Part shown: piece by piece, positions 48,201-58,997 of the stretch
How positions within the stretch are numbered: position 1 is the stretch's first letter
Layout of the letters: each line of letters begins with the position of its first letter
Origin: Streptomyces aureocirculatus
GTDB taxonomy: Bacteria > Actinomycetota > Actinomycetes > Streptomycetales > Streptomycetaceae
DNA: 64,000 nt
Assembly (NCBI RefSeq): GCF_000720475.1
Contig: NZ_JOAP01000010.1
Location: 1-64,000 of the forward strand
Direction of reading: 5' to 3'
The notes under the pieces: generated by a model
Databases searched by the model: none
Seen by the model: only the letters and a program-made list of their open reading frames with translations
Told to the model about the DNA's origin: nothing
Position numbers and translations under genes: made by a program

Positions 48201-49046
48201 TCACCGCAGGGTGGCGCCGCCGTCGACGTACAGCTCCTGCATGGTGATGTGCCGCGCCCGGTCGGAGGCGAGGAACAGGACCGCCTCGGCGATGTCGTCC
48301 GGGGCGGCGATACGGCCCAGCGGGATGCCGGTGCGGAAGGAGGCGGGGTCGCCGTCGATGACGCGCTGCGGGGCGGTGGCGTCGGTCCACAGGGCGCGTT
48401 GCATCGCGGTGTCGGTGGAGCCGGGGGCGACGATGTTGCAGCGTACGCCGCTGCGGGCGAGTTCGAGGCCCAGGCACTTGGTGTACATGGCCGCGGCCGC
48501 CTTGGAGGCGGCGTACGCGGCCATGCCGGTGCGGGGCACGCCGGCGGCGTTGGAGCCGACGGTGACGATGCTGCCGCGGCCGCGTGCGGTCATGCGGGCC
48601 GCGACGGCCCGGGAGGTGTGGAAGACGCCGGTGGTGTTCACGGCGAAGGTGTCGGCCCAGTCCTCGTCGGTGAGTTCGGCGGCGGGTCCGGGGCGAAGGA
48701 TTCCGGCCACGTTGACGAGGATGTCGAGCGGGCCGTGCGTGCGCTCGACGTCATGCACGACGGTGTCGACCCTCGTGGCGTCGGTGACGTCCATGACGTG
48801 TGCGGTGATGGTGCCCGGCGGTCCCGCGTCGTACGTTGCCGGGTCTCGGGGCCGGTCGGCGGCGCTGCGGTCGGGGGCGCCGGTGCTGCGGTCGAGGGCA
48901 TCGGCGGTGCGGTCGGTGGCCACGACGTGGGCGCCCTCGGCGGCGAGCCGCCGTGCCACGGCCGCGCCGATCCCCTGCCCGGCTCCGGTGACCAGGGCCG
49001 TTCTCCCGGCCAGTTCCGCGCCAACGCCGGATATGTGTGCGGACAT
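48201..49046 (-). CDS. dhbA: 2,3-dihydro-2,3-dihydroxybenzoate dehydrogenase (DhbA/EntA type)
   Basis: 281 residues, a short-chain dehydrogenase: TGAGQGIG (NAD binding), NVAG, and YAASKAA (catalytic Tyr-Lys). Oxidises the product of DhbB to 2,3-dihydroxybenzoate. The motif [23 protein letters not shown] and the [13 protein letters not shown] stretch are close to EntA/DhbA. It has an insertion near residues 50-80 rich in Asp/Arg/Pro ([18 protein letters not shown]), compared with the usual 250-260 residue length. First gene of the dhb operon; an iron box lies 21 bases upstream of its ATG, so transcription should rise when iron is scarce. Confidence 0.94.
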   Translation of the reverse strand: MSAHISGVGAELAGRTALVTGAGQGIGAAVARRLAAEGAHVVATDRTADALDRSTGAPDRSAADRPRDPATYDAGPPGTITAHVMDVTDATRVDTVVHDVERTHGPLDILVNVAGILRPGPAAELTDEDWADTFAVNTTGVFHTSRAVAARMTARGRGSIVTVGSNAAGVPRTGMAAYAASKAAAAMYTKCLGLELARSGVRCNIVAPGSTDTAMQRALWTDATAPQRVIDGDPASFRTGIPLGRIAAPDDIAEAVLFLASDRARHITMQELYVDGGATLR

Positions 49047-49066
49047 GAGCAGCTCCCCCCTCTTTC

Positions 49067-49085
49067 TTAGGTAAGCCTAACCTAA
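49067..49085 (-). promoter_or_regulatory. Iron box (IdeR/DmdR-type operator) for the dhb operon
   Basis: TTAGGTAAGCCTAACCTAA matches the actinobacterial consensus TTAGGTTAGGCTAACCTAA at 17 of 19 positions and lies just upstream of dhbA. Iron-loaded DmdR/IdeR would repress from here. Confidence 0.9.
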
Positions 49086-49129
49086 ACCAGTCACGACATG
49101 ATCCGGGACAGCCCGCAACGGGCGACATG

Positions 49130-49148
49130 TTTGGTTAGGCTAACCTCA
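49130..49148 (+). promoter_or_regulatory. Iron box for the siderophore permease gene
   Basis: TTTGGTTAGGCTAACCTCA matches the consensus at 17 of 19 positions and contains the perfect core GGTTAGGCTAACC. It ends 4 bases before the permease ATG, so the transcript may be leaderless. Confidence 0.9.
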
Positions 49149-49152
49149 CCTC

Positions 49153-51675
49153 ATGCAGTCGCAGCACATGGGCACACCGCAGCTCACCGCCGAAGAGGAC
49201 CCGTCGGCGGGGCAGTTGACCGAACCGCCCCCGCGGGGGCCTGATTCGGCCAACTCCACCTCCGCCCCTCCTTCGGCGTACGGCCAGGACGCCGACCGGC
49301 GCAAGGTCCGCGTCCGGATCGCCGTACTCGCCGTGCTCCTCCTCGTGCTCGGCGCCCTGTCGCTGTCCGTCGGCGCCGGTGAGGTGGGCGCGTCGGGCGC
49401 GCTCGACTATCTCCTGGACCGCGGCGGCGCCCGCGCCGACCCCCGGCTCGCCCTCGTCATCGGCGACTTGCGGCTGCCCCGCACCCTGACCGCCGTCCTC
49501 GTCGGCACCGCCCTCGGTGTCGCCGGATGCCTGCTCCAGGCCGTCACCCGCAACCCGCTCGCCGAGACCGGTCTGCTCGGCGTGAACGCGGGCGCCTCCC
49601 TCGGCGTGGTCGCCGGTATCGCCCTGCTCGGGCTCGACTCCGGATTCGCCTATCTGGTCTGCGCGTTCACCGGTGCCGTGGCCGCCAGCGCCCTGGTGCT
49701 CCTGATCGCCGGGCGGGGCGGCGGCTCGCCGATGCGCCTGGTGCTCGCGGGCTCCGCGCTCGGCGCCACCTTCGGCGGGCTCACCAGCGTGATCGTGGTG
49801 AACTCCGCCGAGACCTACGACCGTTTCCGGTTCTGGGTGCTCGGTTCGCTCGCGGGCGTCGAGGGGTACGGGGAACTGGCCAGGCTCGCACCGGTCCTCG
49901 GCGTCGGCCTCGTCGTCGCCGCTCTGGTCGTGCGCCCGCTGTCGGCGCTCGCCCTCGGCGACGACCTGGCCCGCGGCCTCGGCCACCGCCCGTCCGGCAC
50001 ATGCACCGTCGTCGCCGTCGCCGTCACCCTGCTCACCGCGGCCGCCGTGGCGCTCGCGGGTCCCATCTCCTTCCTCGGCCTGGTCGCGGGCTTCGCGGCA
50101 CGGGGCCTCGCGGGGCCGCGGCTGCCCGCCCGCCTCGTGCTCGCCGGGCTCGTCGGCGCCGGTGTCCTCACCGCCGCGGATGTCACCGCCCGGGTGGTGT
50201 CCCGCCCCTTCGAGGCGCCGGTCTCCGTGATCGTCGCGCTCATCGGGGCGCCGGTCCTCATCGGCATCGTGCGGTCCAGGCAGCTCGCGACGATGGGCAT
50301 GACCGAACCGGCCACGGAGGAGGCACGGGGCCGCGGGAAGCGACGGTTCGCGTCCGCCCGGGGCGGCTTCCGCTCCCGCGGGGAGCACACCACGGGCGCC
50401 CTCGGTGCCACCTGCCGCACCGGGCCCACCGGCAGCACTGGCACTGTGGGCAGCACTGGCACCACCGGCATCAGTGACACCACCGGCACCACCGGCACTG
50501 CGGGCAGCACTGGCACCACCGGTAGCACCGGGCCCACCAGCAGCACTGACACTGCGGGCAGCACTGACACCACCGGCACCACCGGCGCCGACCACACCGC
50601 CGACACCACCGCACCCAGCCTCCCCCCGCGCCCCCACCGCCCCGACGGCCTCACGGTGCTGCGCGGCGGACCGGTGTCGCTGCTCGTCGCGCGCCGTCCC
50701 GCGTTCGCCGCCCTTGGCCTCGCGGTCCTGCTCGCCGGTGCCGTCGTGCTTTCCGCGTACGCCGGGCAGAGCGACATGGGCGTCTCGCGCACCTTCCACG
50801 CGGTCCTCGGCCAGGGCGACCGCTTCGACGTACTGCTCGTACAGAAGTTCCGGCTCGGCCGGATCGTCGCCGGGCTCGTCGCGGGCGCCGCCCTCGGCCT
50901 CGCGGGCTGTCTCACCCAGACCCTGGCCCGCAACCGCCTCGCCACCCCCGAACTCCTCGGCGTCAACGACGGCGCCACCGCGGCCGTCCTGCTGTCCGCG
51001 ACGCTCAGCGCGAGCGGCACGTTCGGGGCCTGGTGGGCGGGGCCGCTCGGCGCGCTCGTCGCCGTGATCGTGGTGACCGCGGTGTCCGGCGGCGCCGGGC
51101 AGCGCGGCTACCGTGTCCTCGTCGTGGGCCTCGCGATGTCGGCGCTCGCCTCCGCCGTCACGCAGGTGGTGCTGTCCCGGCGCTCCCTCAACTCCGCGAG
51201 CTCCCTGTACGTCTGGACGTCCGGCAGCCTCAACGGACGCGGCTACACCGTCGCCGTACCGGTCCTCATCGGCCTCGCCGTCCTGATCCCGGTCGCCCTG
51301 GCCGTCGCCCGGCATCTGGCGGTGCTCCGCTTCGACGACGACACCGCCGCCTCCCTCGGCGCGGGGCCCGCCCGCACCCGGGCCGTCTGCCTGCTCCTCG
51401 CGGTGGCCCTGGCCGGGCTCGCCGTCGGCGTCTGCGGGCCCGTCGGCTTCGTCGCCCTGGCCTCGCCGGTGATCGCCTCCCGGCTCGCCGGACCGCTGCG
51501 GGTGCCGCTGATCGGTTCGATGCTCACCGGGGCGCTGCTCGTGGTCGTCGCCGACACGCTCGGACGGATCGCGTTCTCCGGCTCCGAACTGCCCGTCGGC
51601 GTCGTGACGACCGTCCTCGGCGGGCCCTTCCTGCTGTGGGTGCTCCTTGGCCGTTCCGCGGCCACCCGTGTCTGA
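49153..51675 (+). CDS. Fused iron-siderophore ABC permease (two FecCD domains in one chain)
   Basis: 840 residues with about 18-20 hydrophobic helices in two halves. Each half is a full FecCD/BtuC permease: first (about 45-385) with [42 protein letters not shown]; second (about 510-840) with [40 protein letters not shown]. They act like FepD plus FepG. The ExxRG coupling segments ([38 protein letters not shown]) are present. A linker of about 120 residues with Thr/Gly repeats joins the halves and should lie in the cytoplasm. No ATPase or binding protein is in the window. No Shine-Dalgarno is seen; ATG at 49168 is an alternative start. Controlled by the adjacent iron box. Confidence 0.93.
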   Translation: MQSQHMGTPQLTAEEDPSAGQLTEPPPRGPDSANSTSAPPSAYGQDADRRKVRVRIAVLAVLLLVLGALSLSVGAGEVGASGALDYLLDRGGARADPRLALVIGDLRLPRTLTAVLVGTALGVAGCLLQAVTRNPLAETGLLGVNAGASLGVVAGIALLGLDSGFAYLVCAFTGAVAASALVLLIAGRGGGSPMRLVLAGSALGATFGGLTSVIVVNSAETYDRFRFWVLGSLAGVEGYGELARLAPVLGVGLVVAALVVRPLSALALGDDLARGLGHRPSGTCTVVAVAVTLLTAAAVALAGPISFLGLVAGFAARGLAGPRLPARLVLAGLVGAGVLTAADVTARVVSRPFEAPVSVIVALIGAPVLIGIVRSRQLATMGMTEPATEEARGRGKRRFASARGGFRSRGEHTTGALGATCRTGPTGSTGTVGSTGTTGISDTTGTTGTAGSTGTTGSTGPTSSTDTAGSTDTTGTTGADHTADTTAPSLPPRPHRPDGLTVLRGGPVSLLVARRPAFAALGLAVLLAGAVVLSAYAGQSDMGVSRTFHAVLGQGDRFDVLLVQKFRLGRIVAGLVAGAALGLAGCLTQTLARNRLATPELLGVNDGATAAVLLSATLSASGTFGAWWAGPLGALVAVIVVTAVSGGAGQRGYRVLVVGLAMSALASAVTQVVLSRRSLNSASSLYVWTSGSLNGRGYTVAVPVLIGLAVLIPVALAVARHLAVLRFDDDTAASLGAGPARTRAVCLLLAVALAGLAVGVCGPVGFVALASPVIASRLAGPLRVPLIGSMLTGALLVVVADTLGRIAFSGSELPVGVVTTVLGGPFLLWVLLGRSAATRV
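50422..50590 (+). repeat. Short-unit repeat coding a Thr/Gly linker in the fused permease
   Basis: Many degenerate copies of ACCGGCACC and GGCAGCACTGGCACC code for a (S/T)-G-T-type linker of about 55 residues between the two permease halves. All changes keep the frame. Confidence 0.85.
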
Positions 51676-51746
51676 CGGCACCCCGTCGACGCCCCCCTCC
51701 GTCACTCCCCGAGCCGCCCCGAGCCGCCCCCGAGAGGTACTCCCCC

Positions 51747-52967
51747 ATGACCGAAGACACCCCGAGCCCGCTCCTGCGCACCCTGCGCCAGGCCGTCCGC
51801 GCCCAGGTCCCCGCCGCGGAGGCCGAGTTCTGGCTGCGTGTACGGCGCACCGGCGCACCGCTCGTCGAACCCGACCCCGAGGGCGACCCGGACCACCGCC
51901 TCGTCACGTTCCTGTGGCGGGACGACCCGGCGCGCCCCGCCACCGACGTCCTGGCGCTTCTGCATACCGTCACCGACAAGGACCGGCACGCCGGTGATCT
52001 GACCGGCCATCTGATGCGGCGCGTCGACGGCACGTCGGTGTGGGCGCTCAGCCACCGTCTGCGCGCCGACCACCGCGCCTCCTACCAGTTCGTCACCGGG
52101 CACGGCACCCGTGCGGACCTGCTGCGCACCGACCGGGCGTCCTGGATCGCCACCCTCGACGCCGCCGTGCCCGACCCGCTGAACCCCGCGCCCGCCCTGC
52201 CCGCCCGCGAGGGCCGCTCCCCCGCCTCCGTCCTCTCCCTGCCGTACGCCCCGCCGCAGCCGCACACCGGCCGCAGGCCCGGCGTGCCCCGGGGCCGCGC
52301 GGTGACCGCCGACGTCGAAGGTCGCAAGGTCACCGCCCAGTTGCCGCCCGGCCACACACCGCAGGGCGGCCCGTACGCCGTCGCCGTGCTCCTGGACGGT
52401 GAGATGTGGGGGCCCGTGCTCGGCGTCGGCGATGTCCTGGACAACCTGCACGCGGACGGCGCGCTGCCGCCGACCGTGGCCCTGCTCGTGGACACGATGG
52501 CCCGCAGGCCCCAGGACCTGTCGTGCAGCGGGGAGTTCGTGGACTGGCTGGCGGACGTGCTGCTGCCGTGGGCGGCCGACCGGTTCGCGGTGGATCCGCG
52601 GCCGGAGCGCACGGTCGTGGCGGGGCAGAGCGCGGGCGGCCTCACCGCCGCGTTCGCCGTACACCGGCGCCCGGAGCGGTTCGGGCTCGCTCTGAGCCAG
52701 TCCGGTTCCTTCTGGTGGTCCGACGACGAGGAGATCGGCGCGGAGTGGCTCACCCGCCAGTACGCGGCCACGCCACCGCGAGATGTCCGGCTGCATGTCG
52801 AAGTCGGCGCCCAGGAGTGGCTGCTCCTCGCCGAGAACCGCAGGTTCCGCGACGTCCTCCGAGAGCGCGGATACGCAGTGTCGTACGAGGAGTTCAACGG
52901 CGGCCACGACTACGCCTGCTGGCGGGGCGGGCTCGCGACGGGACTCACACGGCTGCTCGCCGCATGA
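51747..52967 (+). CDS. Enterochelin-type esterase (Fes/IroD-like) for iron release from the siderophore
   Basis: 406 residues. An N-terminal Fes-type beta domain (VTFLWRDDPARPATDVLALL; LTGHLMRRVDGTSVWALSHRLRADHRASYQF) is followed by an alpha/beta hydrolase with nucleophile Ser in VVAGQSAGGLTA, preceded by YAVAVLLDGEMWG, and catalytic His in GGHDYACWR. Such esterases cut the ester bonds of tri-catechol lactones in the cytoplasm and so free iron. That fits a Thr- or Ser-lactone siderophore. ATG at 51747 has GAGAGG upstream, 71 bases after the permease gene on the same strand, so it is probably in the same iron-controlled unit. Confidence 0.93.
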   Translation: MTEDTPSPLLRTLRQAVRAQVPAAEAEFWLRVRRTGAPLVEPDPEGDPDHRLVTFLWRDDPARPATDVLALLHTVTDKDRHAGDLTGHLMRRVDGTSVWALSHRLRADHRASYQFVTGHGTRADLLRTDRASWIATLDAAVPDPLNPAPALPAREGRSPASVLSLPYAPPQPHTGRRPGVPRGRAVTADVEGRKVTAQLPPGHTPQGGPYAVAVLLDGEMWGPVLGVGDVLDNLHADGALPPTVALLVDTMARRPQDLSCSGEFVDWLADVLLPWAADRFAVDPRPERTVVAGQSAGGLTAAFAVHRRPERFGLALSQSGSFWWSDDEEIGAEWLTRQYAATPPRDVRLHVEVGAQEWLLLAENRRFRDVLRERGYAVSYEEFNGGHDYACWRGGLATGLTRLLAA

Positions 52968-53024
52968 GCGTGCCGGTGTCTCCGACGCCGCCCACCGCAC
53001 ACTCGGCGGAACCAGCCACCTGCC

Positions 53025-53669
53025 CTACTCGGCGCGTCCCGTGGCCGCCACCGTCACCCCCAGGCCGATCATCGCGAGCCCGCCCGTGCCGCCCACCAGC
53101 GAAAGCCGCCGGTCGGACCGGGCGAACCAGGAACGGGCCGCCGCCGCGCCCAGGCCCCACAGGGTGTCCGTGACCAGGCCGATGGTGATCGGCACCAGGC
53201 CGAGGACCAGCATCTGGAGGGGAACGTGCCCCGCCGAGTGGTCGACGAACTGCGGCAGCACCGCGGCGAAGAAGACGATGCCCTTCGGGTTGGTGACGCC
53301 CACGAGAACGCCGTCGAGGACCGTGCGCAGATCTCCACGCCGCTCGCCCGGCGGCGCCTGCATGTCCGCCGCCCGCAGGTCCTTGCGGTGCCGGAACGCC
53401 TGCACGCCGAGGTGGACGAGGTACGCCGCACCGGCCAGCTTCACGCCCATGAACACCACGGCCGAGCTCTCCACCAGCGCGCCGAGCCCCCACGCCACCG
53501 CGACCACCAGAGCGTAGGAGCCGATCACGTTGCCGAGGACCGTCGCCAGGGCCGTGCGGCGGCCGTACGCGAGGGCCCTGCCGATCACGAACAGCACGCT
53601 CGGCCCCGGGATCACGATCACCAGGAGCGACATCGCCGCGAACGCGAGCATGCTCTGCGTGGACACCAT
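53025..53669 (-). CDS. LysE/RhtB-family exporter
   Basis: 214 residues with about six helices. Family marks: AFAAMSLLVIVIPGPSVLFVIGRALAYGRR at the start and GVLVGVTNPKGIVFFAAVLPQFVD in the middle. Exports small amino acids or similar metabolites. A hydrophilic loop of about 25 residues (HRKDLRAADMQAPPGERRGDLR) lies between the two halves. ATG at 53669 is preceded by GGAGG. No regulator is adjacent on the same strand and the substrate cannot be told. It is convergent with the esterase gene. Confidence 0.9.
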   Translation of the reverse strand: MVSTQSMLAFAAMSLLVIVIPGPSVLFVIGRALAYGRRTALATVLGNVIGSYALVVAVAWGLGALVESSAVVFMGVKLAGAAYLVHLGVQAFRHRKDLRAADMQAPPGERRGDLRTVLDGVLVGVTNPKGIVFFAAVLPQFVDHSAGHVPLQMLVLGLVPITIGLVTDTLWGLGAAAARSWFARSDRRLSLVGGTGGLAMIGLGVTVAATGRAE

Positions 53670-53762
53670 GGGCGCGCCTCCTCCGTACACCTTCGCAAGC
53701 AGCGACCGTACACGGTCCGGCACCGTGGGCGCCCCTGACGACCTCATCGTCCGGGCGTCCCC

Positions 53763-54848
53763 TCAACGCAGCACGGCCGCCAGCAGATCCGTCCCCAGCG
53801 CCGTCAGGTCCGGCAGTTTGAGGGTGTAGCGGATGTAGCGGCCCTGCCGTCGTGCGGTGAGCAGGCCCGCGCGGCGGAGTACGGCGAGGTGCCGGGAGAC
53901 CTCCGGGGGTGAGAGCTGCCAGGCGTGGGCCAGTTCGCCGGTGGTGTGCGGGCCGCGTGCCAGGGTGCGGAGGAGGCGCAGCCGCACCGGGTGGGACAGC
54001 GCGTCCAGGCGCAGGGTGACCGTTTCCAGCGGTACGGGCTCCGCGGGGCCCGGCTCGGCCACGGGGTACTGCACCACCGGCTGCCACCCGGGCGCGTGCA
54101 CCACCAGCAGGTGGGGGCTGCCGAAGACGCTGGGGATGAAGGTGACGCCGGCGCCGTGGGCGGCGGTCGCCTTGTCCTGGAGTTTGTCCACGACGATGCA
54201 GTCGCCGTCCGGTGCCAGGGAGACGGCGCCGGAGACCGACGCGAGCGCCGCCCCGATGCCCCGGCGTTTCAGCAGGTCGTTCTTCAGGCGCAGATCGGTG
54301 GCGAGCTGCGCGGCGACGCCCGTCCAGGCGGTGTCGAAGAAGGCGTCGGCGCACTGTTCGAGGGTGTCGCGCACCCGTGACCGTACGGCGGCCGGGTCCG
54401 CGAGCAGCCGCTCCGCGAAGGCCTCCTGCCGTGGACCGCGGGCCTGCGCCAGGTCCAGGGCCCGCTGCCGAGCCGTAGCGTCGGTGAGCGGCGAAGGCGC
54501 GGGGGAGCGGGCCCGGCCGGTGCCGCACGTGGTGGCGAGGGCGGCGGTCACATACGTCTCGTCGTCGATCCGGTCCACGTCGTCCAACTCCTCGGCGAGG
54601 GTCGGCCGCGGCCGGGCGGGGAACAGGAAGTCGGCCTGTGAGGAACGCCAGAGGAACTCCGCCTCCCGCAACCGCTCGGCGAGATCCGGCCGCAGCCCGG
54701 CCCGGACGTCCCCGGCCCAGGCAGCGCGCTCCGGGTGGTGGCCGGGTTCGGCGAGCACGTGCAGCATCGCGGTCAGCTCGGCCAGCGGCGACGCGGCGAA
54801 CCGCAGCCGCTCGGACGGCAGCCCGCCGATGTCGATCCTCAACGTCAT
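53763..54848 (-). CDS. ArsR-type winged-helix regulator with a large N-terminal sensor domain (DUF5937-like)
   Basis: 361 residues. The last 85 residues are an ArsR helix-turn-helix: LDALSHPVRLRLLRTLARGPHTTGELAHAWQLSPPEVSRHLAVLRRAGLLTARRQGRYIRYTL. The first 250 residues form a helical/alpha-beta domain that starts with LRFAASPLAELTAMLHVLAEPGHHP, as in the many streptomycete regulators of this layout; its ligand is unknown. No Cys metal site is visible, so it is unlikely to sense metals. It is divergent from an MFS transporter gene, with a perfect 13-bp inverted repeat in between that is very probably its operator. Confidence 0.87.
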   Translation of the reverse strand: MTLRIDIGGLPSERLRFAASPLAELTAMLHVLAEPGHHPERAAWAGDVRAGLRPDLAERLREAEFLWRSSQADFLFPARPRPTLAEELDDVDRIDDETYVTAALATTCGTGRARSPAPSPLTDATARQRALDLAQARGPRQEAFAERLLADPAAVRSRVRDTLEQCADAFFDTAWTGVAAQLATDLRLKNDLLKRRGIGAALASVSGAVSLAPDGDCIVVDKLQDKATAAHGAGVTFIPSVFGSPHLLVVHAPGWQPVVQYPVAEPGPAEPVPLETVTLRLDALSHPVRLRLLRTLARGPHTTGELAHAWQLSPPEVSRHLAVLRRAGLLTARRQGRYIRYTLKLPDLTALGTDLLAAVLR

Positions 54849-54883
54849 CCCTCAATGATCACCGACCGGGCGCCCGGCGACGG

Positions 54884-54912
54884 CGTGGATTGACGGTGTC
54901 CGTCAATCCACG
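54884..54912. promoter_or_regulatory. Perfect inverted repeat, probable operator of the ArsR-type regulator
   Basis: CGTGGATTGACGG at 54884-54896 and its exact reverse complement at 54900-54912 are separated by TGT. It sits between the divergent regulator (ATG 54848) and MFS gene (ATG 54947), well placed to block both promoters. Confidence 0.8.
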
Positions 54913-54946
54913 CGGCGACTTCGCGGGCCGAACACACCGTTGACGC

Positions 54947-56224
54947 ATGCCGACCACCACCAAGATCCAACCCCGTGCCCTCGTCCGTGCCTCCGGTGGC
55001 CCCCGCTATGCCGTCGCCCTGGCCGTGGACGCCCTCGGCACCGGCCTTCTGCGTCCCTTCCTGCTGCTCTACGGGGTGTCGGTGCTGCGCCTTTCCGCGC
55101 CGGCCACCGGTGTCGCCATGGCGGTGGGCGTCGTCGTGGGGCTGGTGTGCATGCCCGCGGTGGGCCGGTGGCTCGACCGGGGCGCCCGCAGCACCGTGGT
55201 GGCGGCGTCGATGGTGGTGCGGGTCCTCGGCGTGGTGGTGCTGCTCGCCACCCCGGCGGGGCACGTCTGGCTGTTCGCGGCGTCGGCGCTCCTCCTCGGC
55301 GTCGGCAACCAGGCGTGGCCTGCCGCCCACGCGGCCCTCGTGGCCACGGTCGCCCACGGCAGGGAACGCGACACCGCGCTCGCGGGAGGCCGTGCCCTGC
55401 GCAACGCGGGACTCGGCGCGGGCGCGCTCCTCGCCACCGCGTGCCTGGCGGGCGGCACCACCGCGCTCCAGGCGCTGGCAGCGGTCACCGGGCTCGCCTA
55501 CCTCGCCGCGGCAGCCCTGGCCTGGTCGGTCCACGTACACGCACAGCCCGCCGCCGCTGTCGCGGAGGGGGACGGCGGCGGGCCCGTGCCCCGGATGCGC
55601 GCGCTGCTCGCCGGCAACGTCATCTACGCCTTCTGCCTCAACGTCCCCGAAATCGCGCTGCCGTTGGTCCTTGTGACCCAGTTGCACGCGTCCCCGGTGT
55701 GGTCGGCGGCCATCTTCGTCGCCAACACGGTGCTGGTCGTCACCTTGCAGGTGCCGGTCACCGTCGCGCTGTCCCGCTTCTCCCGACGAGCCGTGCTCGC
55801 GCTCGCCGGGGTGGTGCTCGCCGTGTCGTACGTGGGCTTCCTCGCCGCCACGTCGCTGAGCCATGCCGCGGCCGCCCCTGCCGTCGCCGCGGTGTCCGTG
55901 CTCTGCACCGTCGGCGAGATCGTCTACGCGGGCAGCGCCACCGCCCTTGTCACCGCCCTCGCCCCGGCGCACGCCCTGGGCCGCACCCTCGCCCGCTTCG
56001 AACTCTCCACAGGCTTCGGCCTCGCCGTCTCCCCGGCAGCCATCACCACCCTCGCGCCCCACGGCCCGACCGCCCTGTGGGGCTCCCTCGCCACCGCGAC
56101 ACTCCTCTCCGCCGCGGCCGTCGCCACCGAGAAGGACCAGCACGTCCCGCCGCAGGACCAGCACGTCCCGCAGTCCGCGCCCGACCGTACTTGCGAGCGC
56201 ATCGCACCTGGTCACGCGCGGTAG
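54947..56224 (+). CDS. MFS transporter
   Basis: 425 residues, about 12 helices. Major facilitator layout with a loop motif GRWLDRGARSTVVAAS after helix 2 and a central charged loop (HVHAQPAAAVAEGDGGGPVPRMRA). Likely a drug or metabolite exporter driven by protons. Controlled by the divergent ArsR-type gene if the palindrome is its operator. No ribosome binding site is evident before ATG 54947. The C-terminal tail contains a doubled DQHVPQ unit from a 15-base tandem repeat. Confidence 0.85.
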   Translation: MPTTTKIQPRALVRASGGPRYAVALAVDALGTGLLRPFLLLYGVSVLRLSAPATGVAMAVGVVVGLVCMPAVGRWLDRGARSTVVAASMVVRVLGVVVLLATPAGHVWLFAASALLLGVGNQAWPAAHAALVATVAHGRERDTALAGGRALRNAGLGAGALLATACLAGGTTALQALAAVTGLAYLAAAALAWSVHVHAQPAAAVAEGDGGGPVPRMRALLAGNVIYAFCLNVPEIALPLVLVTQLHASPVWSAAIFVANTVLVVTLQVPVTVALSRFSRRAVLALAGVVLAVSYVGFLAATSLSHAAAAPAVAAVSVLCTVGEIVYAGSATALVTALAPAHALGRTLARFELSTGFGLAVSPAAITTLAPHGPTALWGSLATATLLSAAAVATEKDQHVPPQDQHVPQSAPDRTCERIAPGHAR

Positions 56225-56256
56225 GACGGCTGTAGCCGCAATCGGATCCACGTGCC

Positions 56257-57435
56257 ATGGTGGCGCGCATGGCAGCCAACCACCCTCGTCCGCACGGTCG
56301 TCACCCCGCGCGTCCCGAGCACCGGGGCCGCGACCACGAACACGGCCACGAACACGGCCACGAACACGGCCACGCACATGAGCCGGACCGGACCGACGGG
56401 TGGTGGGCGCGCCTGCGCCACCGGCTCGCGCACCTGGTCACGCCGCACCGGCACGAGGCCATGGACAAGGTCGACGCGGAGTTGGAGACCTCGCGTGAGG
56501 GGCTGCGCACGCTGTGGCTGTCCCTCGCGGTCCTGGGTGCGACGACCGCCGTCCAGGCGGTGATCGTCGCCCTGTCGGGTTCGGTCGCGCTCCTCGGCGA
56601 CACGATCCACAACGCGGCCGACGCGCTGACCGCGATTCCGCTGGGCATCGCCTTCGTCCTGGGGCGGCGGGCGGCCAACCGCCGCTACACCTACGGCTAC
56701 GGCCGCGCGGAGGACCTGGCGGGGGTCGCGATCGTCCTGACCATCGCGGCCTCCTGTGCCCTGGCTGCCTACGCGGCTCTCGACCGCATCCTCGATCCCC
56801 GTGACGTCACCCACCTGTGGGCGGTGGCCGCCGCGGCCGTGGTCGGGTTCGCCGGCAACGAGTGGGTGGCCAGGTACCGCATCCGCACCGGCCGCAGGAT
56901 CGGCTCCGCGGCCCTGGTCGCCGACGGCCTGCACGCCCGCACCGACGGCTTCACCTCCCTCGCCGTCCTCCTGGGCGCCGGGGGCGCCGCACTCGGCTGG
57001 CGGCTCGCCGACCCCGTCGTGGGCCTGCTCATCACCGTCGCGATCGCCCTCGTCCTGCGCGACGCCGCACGCGCCGTACTCGGGCGGCTCATGGACTCCG
57101 TCGACCCCCGTCTCGTGGAGGCGGCCGAGGAAGCCCTGCGCGCGGTGGACGGCGTACGCGGCGTCGGGCAGGTCCGGATGCGCTGGATCGGGCACGCGCT
57201 GCGGGCCGAGGCCGACATCGTCGTCGACCCGCGGCAGACCGTCGTCGAGGCCCACGCCGTGGCCGTCGCCGCCGAGCACGCCCTGATCCACGCCGTGCCC
57301 CGGCTGACCGCCGCCACCGTCCACACCGACCACACCCCCGCCGACACCGACCCGCACGCCGGCCTCGCCCACCACCACCGCCGTCCCGCCCGGGCGACGA
57401 CCGGCCCCGTCCACGGCGCACTCGACGGCGGCTGA
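56257..57435 (+). CDS. Cation diffusion facilitator (zinc/cation efflux) with His-rich N-terminus
   Basis: 392 residues. CDF/ZnT family: six helices with metal ligands in GDTIHNAADALT (helix 2) and VADGLHARTDGFTSL (helix 5), both of the HxxxD type, then a cytoplasmic ferredoxin-like domain (DGVRGVGQVRMRWIGHALRAEADIVVD). Probably exports zinc, cobalt or manganese. The N-terminus holds five near-perfect HEHG units that can bind metal, and the C-terminus another His cluster. ATG at 56269 (four residues later) is an alternative start. It follows the MFS gene by 32 bases and could be co-transcribed. Confidence 0.92.
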   Translation: MVARMAANHPRPHGRHPARPEHRGRDHEHGHEHGHEHGHAHEPDRTDGWWARLRHRLAHLVTPHRHEAMDKVDAELETSREGLRTLWLSLAVLGATTAVQAVIVALSGSVALLGDTIHNAADALTAIPLGIAFVLGRRAANRRYTYGYGRAEDLAGVAIVLTIAASCALAAYAALDRILDPRDVTHLWAVAAAAVVGFAGNEWVARYRIRTGRRIGSAALVADGLHARTDGFTSLAVLLGAGGAALGWRLADPVVGLLITVAIALVLRDAARAVLGRLMDSVDPRLVEAAEEALRAVDGVRGVGQVRMRWIGHALRAEADIVVDPRQTVVEAHAVAVAAEHALIHAVPRLTAATVHTDHTPADTDPHAGLAHHHRRPARATTGPVHGALDGG

Positions 57436-57440
57436 CCCAC

Positions 57441-58949
<1,509 letters not shown>

Positions 58950-58997
58950 TCACGATTCCGGCTTTCCTGTTCGGAAGAACCGCACAAGAATGGCGGG

